A stretch of DNA of 5,987 nucleotides from Candidatus Stahliibacteriota bacterium (GTDB lineage Bacteria; Hydrothermota; Tepidihabitantia; SM23-42), in NCBI GenBank assembly GCA_030613445.1, contig JAUWLY010000190.1, positions 1 to 5,987 on the forward strand, given 5' to 3'. Of this stretch, positions 5,313 through 5,987 are shown one piece after another. Both the position numbers and the translations under genes were made by a program. Position 1 is the first letter of the stretch. Each line of letters begins with the position of its first letter. Under the pieces are notes generated by a model that had not been told where the DNA came from, did not search any database, and worked only from the letters and a program-made list of their open reading frames with translations.

Positions 5313-5987
5313 ATGGAACTTTCCGTAAATATCGATCATGTTGCGACGCTTCGAGAGGCAAGAAAGGAAGATTTCCCAGACCCTATCTATGCAGCTGTAG
5401 AGGCTGAACTGGGCGGTGCTGATGGTATAACTCTCCATCTGCGGGGTGACCGGAGACATATCAAAGAACGTGATTTAGAGTTGCTGATACAGATTATCAA
5501 GACTGAATTGACCCTTGAGATGGCACCAACTCAATCCATGGCAAATATCGCGGCACGCGTTAAACCCCATTGTATAACCCTGGTACCTGAATCGCCTGGC
5601 GAAGTGACAACCCAGGGTGGGTTGAACCTTTTGAAAGTTAAAGAAAATCTTAAACTGTATATTTCAGGGCTTAAAGAAAAAGGTATTGTCCCAGGGATTT
5701 TTGTAGATCCGGATGCTGAGCAGGTAAAGGAAGCAGTACGTATAGGAGCGCAATATATAGAGATCAATACGACTAAGTATTCTGAGTTGAAACAGTCAAA
5801 ACAAAGAAATCTGAAGGATGAAATTATTCAAATCGCGCGTGTTGCTAAGGCAGCCAGACGCGAAGGTCTTAAAGTACATGCTGGTCATGGGCTTGATTAT
5901 CGTAATATTCAGGCATTGTTATCAGTTACTGAAATCAGTACTTTTTCCATCGGATTTGCGATAGTTGGTCGTGCCGTTTTTGTTGGT
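5313..5987 (+). CDS. pdxJ: Pyridoxine 5'-phosphate synthase PdxJ, 3' end cut by the window edge
   Basis: Condenses 1-deoxy-D-xylulose 5-phosphate with 3-amino-2-oxopropyl phosphate to give pyridoxine 5'-phosphate, the last ring-forming step of the DXP-dependent vitamin B6 pathway. The cytosolic enzyme is a TIM barrel. The frame is open for 225 codons to the right edge, against 243 residues for E. coli PdxJ, so only the C-terminal helix is missing. Family motifs are NIDHVATLR (6-14), ADGITLHLRGDRRHI (36-50), LEMAPT (68-73), LVPE (90-93), VTTQGGL (98-104), HAGHGL (189-194) and GRAVFVG (219-225). Equivalents of the catalytic residues are present: His42, Glu69, Glu150 and His192. Two usually conserved places differ: EINTTKY (150-156) replaces EIHTGxY, and IGFA (213-216) replaces IGHA. 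An in-frame TAG at 5307-5309 excludes an earlier start. It is divergent from the ARPP-1-type gene across 119 bp. Confidence 0.95.
   Translation, partial: MELSVNIDHVATLREARKEDFPDPIYAAVEAELGGADGITLHLRGDRRHIKERDLELLIQIIKTELTLEMAPTQSMANIAARVKPHCITLVPESPGEVTTQGGLNLLKVKENLKLYISGLKEKGIVPGIFVDPDAEQVKEAVRIGAQYIEINTTKYSELKQSKQRNLKDEIIQIARVAKAARREGLKVHAGHGLDYRNIQALLSVTEISTFSIGFAIVGRAVFVG

Noticed and set aside
5531..5767. 78-codon minus-strand frame
   Set aside because: It is antisense to pdxJ, whose own frame is conserved throughout.

Overview
The window reads as a stretch of chromosome from an uncultured bacterium of moderate-to-low G+C. It carries ordinary housekeeping genes, with no phage, plasmid or defence cluster visible. 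The protein families are all bacterial (DnaK, DnaJ, RsmE, PdxJ, an initiator tRNA), but none fixes the phylum. The AT-rich palindromic intergenic repeat resembles repeats I associate with candidate-phylum genomes from sediments. That is an impression, not a result.

Left part (1-3706, + strand): the 3' nine-tenths of dnaK, a complete dnaJ and a complete rsmE follow each other with gaps of 43 and 40 bp and no visible terminator. They look like the distal end of a heat-shock operon. DnaJ delivers substrates to DnaK and stimulates its ATPase. RsmE methylates 16S rRNA and often travels with dnaJ, although the prmA gene that frequently sits between them is absent.

Middle part (3707-4176, no protein gene): this holds an AT-rich imperfect palindrome (3745-3891), a long perfect hairpin, and an initiator tRNA-Met gene on the minus strand with a near-consensus promoter. 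Next comes a 100-bp element bounded by perfect 24-bp inverted repeats (4059-4158), each end of which can also fold into its own hairpin. The -35 region of the tRNA promoter lies inside a 10-mer identical to part of the element's arms.

Right part (4177-5987): a secreted or periplasmic protein of the ARPP-1/DUF6569 type is encoded on the minus strand with a strong ribosome binding site. Divergent from it is pdxJ (vitamin B6 synthesis), which runs off the right edge. pdxJ has no Shine-Dalgarno sequence and a near-consensus promoter whose predicted start point is the A of its ATG, so it looks leaderless.

I found no obviously new multi-gene system. The most unusual signals are the 100-bp inverted-repeat element and its sequence sharing with the tRNA promoter, the leaderless-looking pdxJ, and the uncharacterised ARPP-1-type exported protein.
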